DNA of 19,669 nt, from positions 1 through 19,669 of the forward strand of contig URHE01000033.1 in assembly GCA_900547595.1 (NCBI GenBank), given 5' to 3'. This DNA comes from an uncultured Desulfovibrio sp. (GTDB taxonomy: Bacteria > Desulfobacterota > Desulfovibrionia > Desulfovibrionales > Desulfovibrionaceae). Made by a program: the position numbers and the translations under genes. The number at the start of each line of letters is the position of its first letter. Positions within the stretch are counted from its first letter, which is position 1. Below are positions 1 to 7,175 of this stretch, one piece after another. The notes under the pieces are model-generated. The model made no database searches. It saw nothing but the letters and a program-made list of their open reading frames with translations, and was not told the DNA's origin.

Positions 1-64
1 GGCCTTCGCTTTGTCCAATGACGGGTAACAGAAACAAAGAAAAACTCTCCCATGTCCGGAGAAT

Positions 65-736
65 TTACAGAATAGGCGATTGGATGGCGTCCTCATCTGG
101 TTTTATCCCAAATGGGATACACCTGATATGGACCGCCGCCAGGAATGAAGCAGCAGTTTTGGCATATGTGTGGCAATTCCTCGCCACCGCTTCAATTCCA
201 GAAAAGCATTTTCGACGAAATAGCGGGACGATAGATATAGGTATCATAAGCTCTCAGACTTTTATGGCCTTTCCACGATGGAATGACTGGCTGGATGTCA
301 TCGTTCCTGAGTGTTCCCGTCAGTATCTTCCTGTCACATCACTTGCCGCCAGAAGACATTCAGCAATTATTTCTTCAACAAGTCCGCAAGCCTGCGGGCA
401 ATCCGCAACGGTACCCGCTGTAACAGGCATTCTGACCGGCATGCATGCGCATCCAGGGCCGGATGTATCTTTGCGTTGAACCACCTTTTACGCGTCCCCG
501 CTTCTGTCAGTCACCGTGTGCTCCCGCCGCATGTGACTGAATCCCGCCATGCGTGCACCAATCATCAGCCTCGCAAAATCCGGTTCGGGATGGGGAGTTC
601 GAGGGATATTCCCCAAACGCCCGCCTCCCCCCCCGCGGCAAAAGCGGCGATGCGTCATTTTTCCAGGCCACACGGGCAGGGGACGCGTCTCCCCATGGCG
701 AACAGTGCGAAGTATCCGGAAAATCGCATTAGAGCG
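65..736 (-). pseudogene. Degenerate IS5-family transposase relic
   Basis: Read on the minus strand, successive frames show the pieces of an IS5-type DDE transposase in the right order. The pieces are NAIFRILRT and HRRFCR at about 736-640; PDFARLMIGAR at about 590-550; MPVRMPVTAGTVADCPQA and LVEEIIAECLLA at about 440-340; LRNDDIQPVIPSW at about 310-270; RYFVENAFLELKRWRGIAT at about 230-180; and YAKTAASFLAAVHIRCI at about 170-115, ending in a stop at 65-67. At least three frame changes are needed to join them, so no functional protein can be made. The first catalytic Asp, usual in the LMIDAT motif, is Gly here; the region of the second Asp is scrambled; the Glu of the VENAF motif remains. The N-terminus is missing and repeat copy A begins at the break. 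Family assignment is from motif recall, not a search. Confidence 0.72.
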
Positions 737-801
737 TTTTCGCAATGGACTTGCATAACCGCTCTGACGGATGCGGGACCGGAGGCCCGGGCCGTAATAC
801 G
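731..801. repeat. Palindromic repeat, copy A
   Basis: This stretch aligns with 9075-9144 at roughly 79 percent identity by hand, with one gap. It starts with AGAGCG and closes with CGCTCT at 751-767, with an inner GCAA/TTGC pairing, so the head can fold into a hairpin. It is followed by a GC-rich segment containing TGCGGGA. It abuts the broken N-terminal end of the IS5-type transposase relic and lies upstream of the recombinase gene. It overlaps the in-frame extension upstream of the recombinase ATG, which is one reason to prefer the later start. Confidence 0.7.
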
Positions 802-842
802 TCGGCTGGAAACGCCGTACTACGCTGTGCAGAATCCGTCTT

Positions 843-865
843 GCCCAACAGAAAAGATGTTGGGC
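843..865. other. Hairpin upstream of the recombinase gene
   Basis: GCCCAACA (843-850) and TGTTGGGC (858-865) form a perfect 8-bp stem with a 7-nt loop, ending about 40 nt before the recombinase ATG. It may be the degenerate second half of repeat copy A, or a leader structure for the recombinase mRNA. No T-run follows directly, so a terminator is unlikely. Confidence 0.4.
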
Positions 866-906
866 ACGAGACAAACTTTTTCCATTCTTCCAGCAGGAGA
901 ACACTA

Positions 907-1893
907 ATGGTTCGTCACCACATGTCAGCTTTCCCGGCGCATCAACTGCCTGGGCAGTCCGGGCGGCACGATGTCCCCGTCATCCTCGACGCCTTTGCCT
1001 CAGACATCTACCTGCCGCACGTCAAACTCCGCAAACGAAGCTGGAAGGTGGATGAGCGCATTGCCCGGCAGCATCTTTCCCCGGCATTCGGCGACAGGAG
1101 ACTTGTCGACATACGACATCACGAAGTGGCGAACTGGCTGAACAGACTGTTCGCCAGCGGGCTTGCTCCAGCCACCTGTAATCGTATTCTGGCGGTCTTT
1201 AAGACCATTTGTTCGCTGGCGGAGCAACGCGGTGTCCTCTCTGCCGGGCAATCCCCATGCGCGAAAGTTCCGCCATTCAAAATCCCCACACAGCGGGAAC
1301 GGTATCTGACGCCTGATGAAGCGCAACGGCTCATGCGGGCGCTGGAAAAAAACGACCGTCTGGAAGCCTTTGCCCTCCGCCTGCTTCTGCTGACCGGAGC
1401 GCGGAAGAACGAAATCCTCAAGGCCCGCTGGGAAAATGTTCGCCGGGATCTGCGCCTGCTCATCGTGCCACTGTCCAAGTCCGGCAGGCCGCGCCATATT
1501 TTTCTGTCCGAAGCCGCACTGGACGTTCTCCACACCATGTCCCGCACTCCGGGCAATCCGTGGCTGTTCCCCGGCCACGCGCCGGGAAAGCCTCTCAGCG
1601 ACCTCTATCTGTTCTGGGACAAACTCCGGCGGAAACTGGGGCTTGCCGATGTGCGCATTCACGATTTGCGGCATACCTTCGCCAGTTTTCTCGTGAATGC
1701 CGGACATTCATTGTACGAGACGCAAAAGATGCTGGGACACAGCGATCCCCGGACCACCATGCGCTATGCCCATCTTGGCCAGGCATCCTTGCTGGCGGCG
1801 GCTGAAACCGTAAGCGCGTTTTTCACTCCGCGCAAACGAAATGGCAGAATGCGGAAAGTTTTCTCATCTCTTGCCAGGAGAAATTCGTATTAA
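907..1893 (+). CDS. Tyrosine recombinase / phage-type integrase
   Basis: A 328-residue site-specific recombinase of the lambda-integrase family. The N-terminal half (about residues 20-115) looks like a SAM-like DNA-binding domain. The C-terminal catalytic domain carries the full active-site set: Arg166 in LTGARKNEIL, Lys191 in SKSGRPRH, His252 and Arg255 in HDLRHTFAS, His278 in LGHSDPRTT, and the nucleophile Tyr287 in MRYAHL. The ATG at 907 has an AGGAG site about 8 nt upstream. The frame stays open back to 745, but that stretch runs through repeat copy A and is unlikely to be translated. Length is ordinary for a phage or island integrase. No excisionase or phage structural gene is visible next to it. 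It probably acts on an att site outside or at the edge of this window, and it could be the integration enzyme of an island carrying the Pel cluster (inference). Confidence 0.92.
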   Translation: MVRHHMSAFPAHQLPGQSGRHDVPVILDAFASDIYLPHVKLRKRSWKVDERIARQHLSPAFGDRRLVDIRHHEVANWLNRLFASGLAPATCNRILAVFKTICSLAEQRGVLSAGQSPCAKVPPFKIPTQRERYLTPDEAQRLMRALEKNDRLEAFALRLLLLTGARKNEILKARWENVRRDLRLLIVPLSKSGRPRHIFLSEAALDVLHTMSRTPGNPWLFPGHAPGKPLSDLYLFWDKLRRKLGLADVRIHDLRHTFASFLVNAGHSLYETQKMLGHSDPRTTMRYAHLGQASLLAAAETVSAFFTPRKRNGRMRKVFSSLARRNSY

Positions 1894-2058
1894 CAACGCC
1901 TGCCGTGCGCAATGAGGATCGGGGCAATGAGACGTGACGCATACCGTTACAAGCGGACGAGCAGCACATGAAAAGGAGGACAGGGAAATTTCGGTGACTG
2001 ACTTTTGATGTTTCCACGCGTGCCGGATCGTTTTCAGAGGGCACGGGCCGCTCATCAA

Positions 2059-2234
2059 CAGGCACACTGTCGATGTGTTGTTGAAATCAATATAGGAAAC
2101 AGCCAATTTGGGCAAGATTTCATTAGCGGCAAAAATTTTCAGGCAGCTCCGGCTTTAATAAAAATCTTATTATTTCACTGGATTGCATTCTGTTTTTAAA
2201 TTTTTTGACTCTCCCAAAATCGACAGTGTGCCTG
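2059..2234. repeat. Pair of 16-bp inverted repeats 144 bp apart
   Basis: CAGGCACACTGTCGAT at 2059-2074 is the exact reverse complement of ATCGACAGTGTGCCTG at 2219-2234. The match does not extend outward. The 144 bp between them is AT-rich and has no good coding frame. The arrangement could be the ends of a short non-autonomous transposable element or a long-range hairpin. No flanking target duplication was seen. Confidence 0.6.
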
Positions 2235-2376
2235 ACAACATGGAGGGAGCCTTCCAGCCGTGGGGCAGGTGGCTGCATGCCTATTTCAGGACGCCAGATC
2301 AGGCAATCCGGAATTCCGCTGATATGAAAAGCGATGCAACTCAAACTTTCAGAGAATTTCAAGTATACTGATTGCA

Positions 2377-2395
2377 CATATATACTGGATATATG
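2377..2395. promoter_or_regulatory. Candidate operator palindrome upstream of the Pel cluster
   Basis: CATATAT and ATATATG flank a 5-nt spacer, giving a perfect 7-bp dyad of the size bound by dimeric regulators. It lies about 20 bp upstream of the candidate -35 box and 73 bp before the first gene of the cluster. The region is AT-rich, so chance is a real possibility. Confidence 0.3.
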
Positions 2396-2415
2396 TTTAT
2401 GTATGAAGTAAAAAT

Positions 2416-2443
2416 TTGTCATATATTTAATAATAGTTAGACT
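2416..2443 (+). promoter_or_regulatory. Candidate sigma-70 promoter for the Pel cluster
   Basis: TTGTCA (2416-2421, 5 of 6 consensus bases) is followed after 16 bp by TAGACT (2438-2443, 4 of 6). A transcript starting near 2450 would have a short leader before the ATG at 2468. This is the best match seen in the AT-rich stretch, but it is only a pattern match. Confidence 0.35.
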
Positions 2444-2467
2444 CATTACATTGGGAAAAATGCCGTC

Positions 2468-3889
2468 ATGTCCATCATGATCGCAGATAAAACTACATAT
2501 ACGTTGACCAGAAAAAACTGGTCCATCAAATCGTGCGCTCGGAAAACGCTTTTTAATGTCTTTCGTCGAGTGAACAGCAAAAGTTCACGATCTGTGACTG
2601 GAAAAATTACGGTTCCGCCATCTTCAGCGCAAATATGTATCCATGGATCGGCAATTCATGTCTGCCTGGGTGTGCTTGTTCTGGGTATCGCCCTGTGCGT
2701 CCCCGCACAAAGGGCGTATTCGGCGCATGAGGGTCAGGGGATATATTCACAAACGCTGCATCTTCCCCTTGAAGAATTGCGCGAAGACCTCCAGGGCGGC
2801 ACGGAGCCGGAACAACGTGCGGATTCCCCCCGCGGGGAAATTCCCCACGGGATTCTGCGCGAAGAAGACGCCGCACTGAAGCGCAGGGCCCGGCTTCTGG
2901 GCTCGCGCATGCGAACCCTTTACGGACCGGAAGCGGCCTATCGGAGCGCCTTCATTGACGCCGAGGAAGAAAGCGGAAGCCGCCATACCGTCACCGTTAC
3001 ACTGCCGCTCACAGAAGTCTGGGAAGGAGCGGCCTTCGGGCATTTGAGCTTCTTCTCATTAAAGCGCGGAACCCACAGCGCGGGGCGGGAGTCATTGGAC
3101 CTGCGCTTCGGCATGAATCCGGGCAGAACCTTCCGCCCGTGGTTTTCGCTCACGCCCTACCAGAATTTTGGCGATGCCGAAGGGGAGGGCCTGGGCATAA
3201 CGGCTGGAATGTCACGGGCATGGCGAAATGGCGCGCAGCTGTCGGGCGAAGTCTTTGCGTGGCGCCCCTGGGATGAAGGCTATTACACCATTGTTGAAGA
3301 CGGGAGGAAGCACGGCGCCGCTCTTGCCCTTGCTTTCCCCTTCACGGACAGGCTGACGCTCAACAGTCGCGCGTATTACGAGGAGCTCGAACTTGGCGGC
3401 GGCGCAAGAAGCGGAGCGCAGTACGCCGGCAATCGCTATGCAATAAACACCAGAGCCTGTTACCGGCTGCTCCGGCGTGATGGTGCATATATGGGATATG
3501 GGTTCCGCGATGACATTTTGTGGAATGAATATCTGGTCGGCTCTGAACTGGGAATTTTCGTGCAGGTGGATTTTCAACGCTATTTCAAGCCTGACGGATT
3601 TGATGCGCTCAATCCCGTGCCTGAAGTCTTTGCCCAGGAAGTGGGCCTTTCCCTTCAATACGCTTTTTCACCACATTTGGGGCTGACGGCGGAAGGATTT
3701 CTTGGTCGCGACCCGGATCGCGATCTGCAATTTGGCGAGCTTGCCGGAGTGAACGGACGTTTGACAGTGGTGGCGACTCCAAATCTGCGGATATGGGCTG
3801 GAGCATCATACATGAAAACAAATACAACGCTTGAAAGTTCTGGCGGAGAGGAAACAACCATCTCGTTTGGCATAAATTACGCTTTTTGA
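2468..3889 (+). CDS. Outer-membrane beta-barrel protein, probable PelB porin part
   Basis: A 473-residue protein, probably the outer-membrane exit channel for the Pel polymer. A hydrophobic segment at about residues 62-85, ending in an AYSA-like cleavage site, looks like a signal peptide core. It is preceded by an unusually long, basic N-terminal region of about 60 residues. From about residue 165 on, the sequence alternates short aromatic and glycine-rich beta-strands (VTVTLPL, FSLTPYQNF, YMGYGFRDD, LSLQYAF, RIWAGASYMK). It ends in SFGINYAF, and a C-terminal Phe is the usual assembly signal of outer-membrane barrels. In Pseudomonas, PelB carries a similar barrel at the C-terminus of a large TPR protein; here the barrel is a separate gene and the TPR part lies at 13254-16169. 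The barrel call is strong; the PelB assignment is inferred from context. ATG codons at 2468 and 2477 are both possible starts, and no strong ribosome binding site separates them. Confidence 0.75.
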   Translation: MSIMIADKTTYTLTRKNWSIKSCARKTLFNVFRRVNSKSSRSVTGKITVPPSSAQICIHGSAIHVCLGVLVLGIALCVPAQRAYSAHEGQGIYSQTLHLPLEELREDLQGGTEPEQRADSPRGEIPHGILREEDAALKRRARLLGSRMRTLYGPEAAYRSAFIDAEEESGSRHTVTVTLPLTEVWEGAAFGHLSFFSLKRGTHSAGRESLDLRFGMNPGRTFRPWFSLTPYQNFGDAEGEGLGITAGMSRAWRNGAQLSGEVFAWRPWDEGYYTIVEDGRKHGAALALAFPFTDRLTLNSRAYYEELELGGGARSGAQYAGNRYAINTRACYRLLRRDGAYMGYGFRDDILWNEYLVGSELGIFVQVDFQRYFKPDGFDALNPVPEVFAQEVGLSLQYAFSPHLGLTAEGFLGRDPDRDLQFGELAGVNGRLTVVATPNLRIWAGASYMKTNTTLESSGGEETTISFGINYAF

Positions 3890-4050
3890 TTTGGAGCGAC
3901 AAAAAAAAGACCTGCTGCGGAGTTATCTGCAAGACGCGCGAACGTATCCCACGACGAAGCTGTTTCGCAATTGCAGGATACTCCTTGTGAAAAATATTCT
4001 AGACCGCATGCCGGGCAGTCTCCGGCGCGGTGTCATGACGGGAGACAGTT

Positions 4051-4671
4051 ATGCATCGGGGTCAACTTGCTTGGATTTTGCTCATCATGCTTGGTGCATT
4101 TGCCGGAGGCTGCGCAAGCCGCTACGGAACCGACCACTCCGCTGAAACGGAAATTTCCGGCCAAAAAATACCGCTTGCGGTATTGCCGTTCCACAGTGTT
4201 TCCGATGCCCGTGGCTCCGGGATGATCGTTTCTGATGTTTTGAGCAATCAACTATACGCGCTTGGCAACTATGCCGTCATACCGCCCGAGCTGGTCGTTG
4301 CCCGCCTGGCGGATCGGGAGAGTGAGGCAATATCCCCCGCTGAAGCCGGTTCACTCGTGGGAGCCCCGTATATTTTGACGGGCAGAGTGACAGAATACAC
4401 CTATAAGGCCGGCGTTGGCGAGACGCCGGTCATTGGCGTGACCGCGCGGCTGATGGATGCTTCGAGCGGCGCCGTTTTGTGGAGCGCCACACGGACCGCC
4501 ACCGGCGGAGGAAACTGGTTTCAGGAGGACAGCCTCTCGCGTCTGACCGTGATGCTCTGCAAGGATCTCGCCGGTTCCCTGAACAGTTTCCTGCAAAAAT
4601 ACCCATTGCCGGCGCACGCGGCCCCTGCGGCCCCGCAATATCCGGGCTCCGGCATGCGCGGGCCGAGGTAG
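4051..4671 (+). CDS. pelC: PelC-like outer-membrane lipoprotein
   Basis: A 206-residue lipoprotein. The signal peptide ends in the lipobox AGGC, so Cys21 would be lipidated. The mature part begins a CsgG/TolB-like alpha-beta domain (IPLAVLPFHSV, YAVIPPELVVARL, GAPYILTGRVTEYTY, VTARLMDASSGAVLW), the fold known for PelC. Pseudomonas PelC forms a periplasmic ring on the outer membrane that funnels the polymer to PelB. This protein is longer than Pseudomonas PelC (about 172 residues), mainly through a Pro- and Ala-rich tail after about residue 180. GGGAG about 7 nt before the ATG supports the start. The gene lies 160 bp after the barrel gene and 60 bp before pelD. The spacer 3890-4050 contains a run of eight A and no supported gene. 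Confidence 0.88.
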   Translation: MHRGQLAWILLIMLGAFAGGCASRYGTDHSAETEISGQKIPLAVLPFHSVSDARGSGMIVSDVLSNQLYALGNYAVIPPELVVARLADRESEAISPAEAGSLVGAPYILTGRVTEYTYKAGVGETPVIGVTARLMDASSGAVLWSATRTATGGGNWFQEDSLSRLTVMLCKDLAGSLNSFLQKYPLPAHAAPAAPQYPGSGMRGPR

Positions 4672-4731
4672 CCATGCCCTCGCGCCGGTCCCTTGTCCTT
4701 TCCGTGCGGACCCGCATCCCGTTGTAGCGCC

Positions 4732-6066
4732 ATGAAATTGCAACGCTGGACTTTTCTCAGGGAACTGATTCCGCTGGTCATCATCCTGATGATCCTTGAA
4801 TATTCCGTCTTTGAAGGAAAGCTGCTCACCGGAGAGCCTTCTCCCCTCTGGCTGCTCATACTGCTCATCGCGCCCAGGCGCGGCTCCGTCGCCGGATTTG
4901 TGTGCGGGCTTGCGGCGGCCGCCATATATTTATGGAGCATGTCCGAACAGGGCTACCTCTGGCAGGATATGCTGCATCGCCAGCCTTCGCTTTTGATAGA
5001 ACCGGGGCTTTTTCTGCTGTTTGGCGTCTATCTGGGCGCGCTCGGCGAGAGCCAGACCAAAAAAATGGAACATTTCAGGGACAAGGCCATATCTTTGGCC
5101 GCGCAGCTGGATTCCAGCGAAATACAGCGGACGGAGCTTGAGCGAAGCCGTATTGCGATGGAAAAACGCATCGCCGGACAAGGCGCAACACTTTTGACCT
5201 TGCACGACAGTTTTAAAAGGCTGGACAGGGCAACTTCTGAAGAAGACCTCCTGCTCGTGCTTGAACGCCTGCTGCGCGAGGAAAGCGGGGCCGCGAATTG
5301 CGGCATCTGGCGCATTTCCCGGGGACAGCCCCGGCTTGTCTGCGGGCGGTTCAACGGCAGTATTCCGGCGATTGCAGTGGCTGCGGGAAAAAATCACAAG
5401 GTGATAAGCGCCGCGGACTGGTCACGCAATAACGAAGAGCTCCCCGGCGCGGACCTGGCCGCGCTTATTCTGGATACCGAATCGGAACGTCTGGTCGTTG
5501 CGCTTGCGGGGTGCCCTTTCGTCCGCCTGACGCGGGATCTTGCCCTGCGGATCGGCCTGCTGACGGAACAGGCCGGCCTTGTGCTGGAGGCATTGCGAAA
5601 CCGGGAAATATTGCGGCGTCAGGCAGCTCTGGATACGGAATCCGGCCTGGTAAGCGAAACCTACCTTCGCCGCAGGGTGAAGGAGGAAACAGCGCTTGCC
5701 AGGCGCCACAAGACGCCGCTTTCCCTGCTGGCATGCGCAATCGCCGGCCATCGCGAAAAGGCGCAATCCCGGCTCGAGACCGCGCTTTCCTGTTCGATCC
5801 GCGCGTGTATCCGCTTCAGCGACGGGCTTGCCTGGTTCCCGGACGCGCGGGCGTTTGTCATCGTGCTGCCGCAATGCGACGAGCGCGGCGCCGCAATCGT
5901 CTTAAAAAAAATTGAATCCAACCTCGACATGCTGGATTTGCGGGATGCGCAGCATCAGACGATCTATGAGCTCGCATGGAGCATCCAGGCGTGCGATGAC
6001 ACGCTGAACGGCGATGCCGTTTTCTCGCGGCTCTTTTCCGGAATGCGCCGGGAGGCGCGCGCATGA
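4732..6066 (+). CDS. pelD: PelD, c-di-GMP receptor of the Pel machinery
   Basis: A 444-residue inner-membrane protein with the PelD domain order. Four hydrophobic segments lie in about residues 10-105. A charged, probably coiled-coil helix follows at about 106-150, then a GAF-like domain at about 155-290 and a degenerate GGDEF domain at about 300-440. The inhibitory-site motif RxxD, which binds c-di-GMP in Pseudomonas PelD, is present as Arg361-Phe-Ser-Asp364. The GGDEF signature just after it is replaced by PDARA, so the protein should bind c-di-GMP but not make it. It would activate Pel export when c-di-GMP is high. The ATG at 4732 is chosen because the protein then starts as PelD proteins do, with a short basic stretch before the first membrane helix. 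A TTG at 4693 is an alternative. The stop overlaps the pelE start by 4 nt. Confidence 0.92.
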   Translation: MKLQRWTFLRELIPLVIILMILEYSVFEGKLLTGEPSPLWLLILLIAPRRGSVAGFVCGLAAAAIYLWSMSEQGYLWQDMLHRQPSLLIEPGLFLLFGVYLGALGESQTKKMEHFRDKAISLAAQLDSSEIQRTELERSRIAMEKRIAGQGATLLTLHDSFKRLDRATSEEDLLLVLERLLREESGAANCGIWRISRGQPRLVCGRFNGSIPAIAVAAGKNHKVISAADWSRNNEELPGADLAALILDTESERLVVALAGCPFVRLTRDLALRIGLLTEQAGLVLEALRNREILRRQAALDTESGLVSETYLRRRVKEETALARRHKTPLSLLACAIAGHREKAQSRLETALSCSIRACIRFSDGLAWFPDARAFVIVLPQCDERGAAIVLKKIESNLDMLDLRDAQHQTIYELAWSIQACDDTLNGDAVFSRLFSGMRREARA

Positions 6067-7175
6067 TCCCGGCCCCGAACGCGCGCGCAACCGGCAGGGA
6101 ACGCCGCATGCGCAATCTGGGCCGGCTTTTGGGCGCGCTTTCCTTTTGCGCCGCCATTGCCGGTTCGTTCGCCATAGTTGCGCAAAATCTTCCCGGTATC
6201 ATCGGGACGCATCTCCTGGCCGCCACAACAGGCGGCTGTGCGGGAGCCGTCGCGGACAGGCGCCGGCTCGGCGCGCATTTTTTTCCGTGGATCATGGCAT
6301 TCCTGATGCCGTTATTTGGGGGAAGCGCGGCGTATTTTCTTCTGGAAACCATGAAAAGACCCCGCTCGGGAAGGCTTCTGGAAGAGTACGCCGCATACCT
6401 GAATGACGCCGCCTCCTACAGGGAAAGCGTGCCGGTTCCGGAGCGTTCCGCGCCGGCGGAACTCGTTTCCCTGGGCGATGTGCTGTCCAATCCCGTGTCG
6501 GATGCGGAGCAGAGGATCGCCATAGAGTATCTGGCGGAAATGGAAACGCAGGCGGCATTTGAAATTCTGCGGAAAGCGGTGTCATCCGCCGGTCGAGAAG
6601 CCTATTTCTTTGCAATGACCGCCATGACGCAGATGGAAGAGAAAATGCTTGCCCAGCTTGGCGAGCTTGAGGACGCCATCAGCAGCAGCGGCGAAAAGCA
6701 CGCGGATGAAGAACTGCTGTTGAAAACGGCAACAGCGTATATTGACTTCATATATTATCGATTTGCCACCGGCGAAAGGCGTTCGGAATATCTTCACAGG
6801 GCGGAAGCGCTGTTGCGGATCGCGCTCGATCGCCCTGCGACTGGTCCCGGAGAGATCAATGAAGCCCTGATCCTGCTGGGAAGAGTCAAGCTCGCGCTGA
6901 ACGAGGGCGCGAGCGCGGCAAAATGCTTCAGCCGGTATATCGAAAGAAACCCCGCGCGCAGTCTGGGGTATCTCTGGCGCGCTGAAGCCTGGCACACTCT
7001 CGGCAACTACGCGCGCCTGCGGGAGGATTGCCGGGCCGCCCGCCAACGGGGGGGCATTCCCCCCAACATGCTGGCGGTTCTGGATTTCTGGCTCCCGGAA
7101 ACGCCCGGGGAAAAAAACAAAACCCCGGCGCCGGCTGGCCCGCATCTTCCAAACCTCTTCACGGTGGATTTGTGA
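6063..7175 (+). CDS. pelE: PelE, membrane-anchored TPR-like protein
   Basis: A 370-residue protein with hydrophobic segments at about residues 19-40, 46-64 and 73-95. A largely helical cytoplasmic region follows, and TPR-like repeats are visible near the C-terminus (EALILLGRVKLALNEGASAA and LGYLWRAEAWHTLGNYARL). Pseudomonas PelE (about 330 residues) has membrane helices plus TPRs and binds PelD in the inner-membrane synthase complex. The ATG overlaps the pelD stop as ATGA, suggesting translational coupling. An internal ATG at 6108 (Met16) is also possible. The assignment rests mainly on architecture and on its place after pelD, since PelE is poorly conserved in sequence. Confidence 0.82.
   Translation: MIPAPNARATGRERRMRNLGRLLGALSFCAAIAGSFAIVAQNLPGIIGTHLLAATTGGCAGAVADRRRLGAHFFPWIMAFLMPLFGGSAAYFLLETMKRPRSGRLLEEYAAYLNDAASYRESVPVPERSAPAELVSLGDVLSNPVSDAEQRIAIEYLAEMETQAAFEILRKAVSSAGREAYFFAMTAMTQMEEKMLAQLGELEDAISSSGEKHADEELLLKTATAYIDFIYYRFATGERRSEYLHRAEALLRIALDRPATGPGEINEALILLGRVKLALNEGASAAKCFSRYIERNPARSLGYLWRAEAWHTLGNYARLREDCRAARQRGGIPPNMLAVLDFWLPETPGEKNKTPAPAGPHLPNLFTVDL

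Larger units (their letters stand above)
1894..2467. other. AT-rich non-coding region between recombinase and Pel cluster
   Basis: About 570 bp without a convincing gene. Open frames here are short, overlap each other and show no recognisable motif. The base composition is clearly more AT-rich than the genes to either side, especially after 2090. It contains the 16-bp inverted repeat at 2059/2219, the palindrome at 2377 and the candidate promoter at 2416. It may hold remains of a mobile element and the regulatory region of the Pel cluster. Confidence 0.6.

Noticed and set aside
745..906. N-terminal extension of the recombinase frame
   Set aside because: It runs through repeat copy A and a hairpin, while ATG 907 has a good ribosome binding site and gives a normal-length integrase.
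1..906. A duplicate of the tRNA-Leu 3' end as the second island attachment site
   Set aside because: Reading both strands, I found no match to the TGGTGCCGAGGGC end in the left region; it could lie outside the window.
18..907. Plus-strand open frames of 153 and 198 codons
   Set aside because: They lie opposite the transposase relic, and their sequences look like non-coding translations.
1823..2446. Minus-strand open frames in the AT-rich region
   Set aside because: They are short, mutually overlapping and without motifs; no ribosome binding site or homology was evident.
3891..4145. 84-codon frame between the barrel gene and pelC
   Set aside because: It starts with TTG, overlaps pelC and its signal peptide region, and has no recognisable feature.
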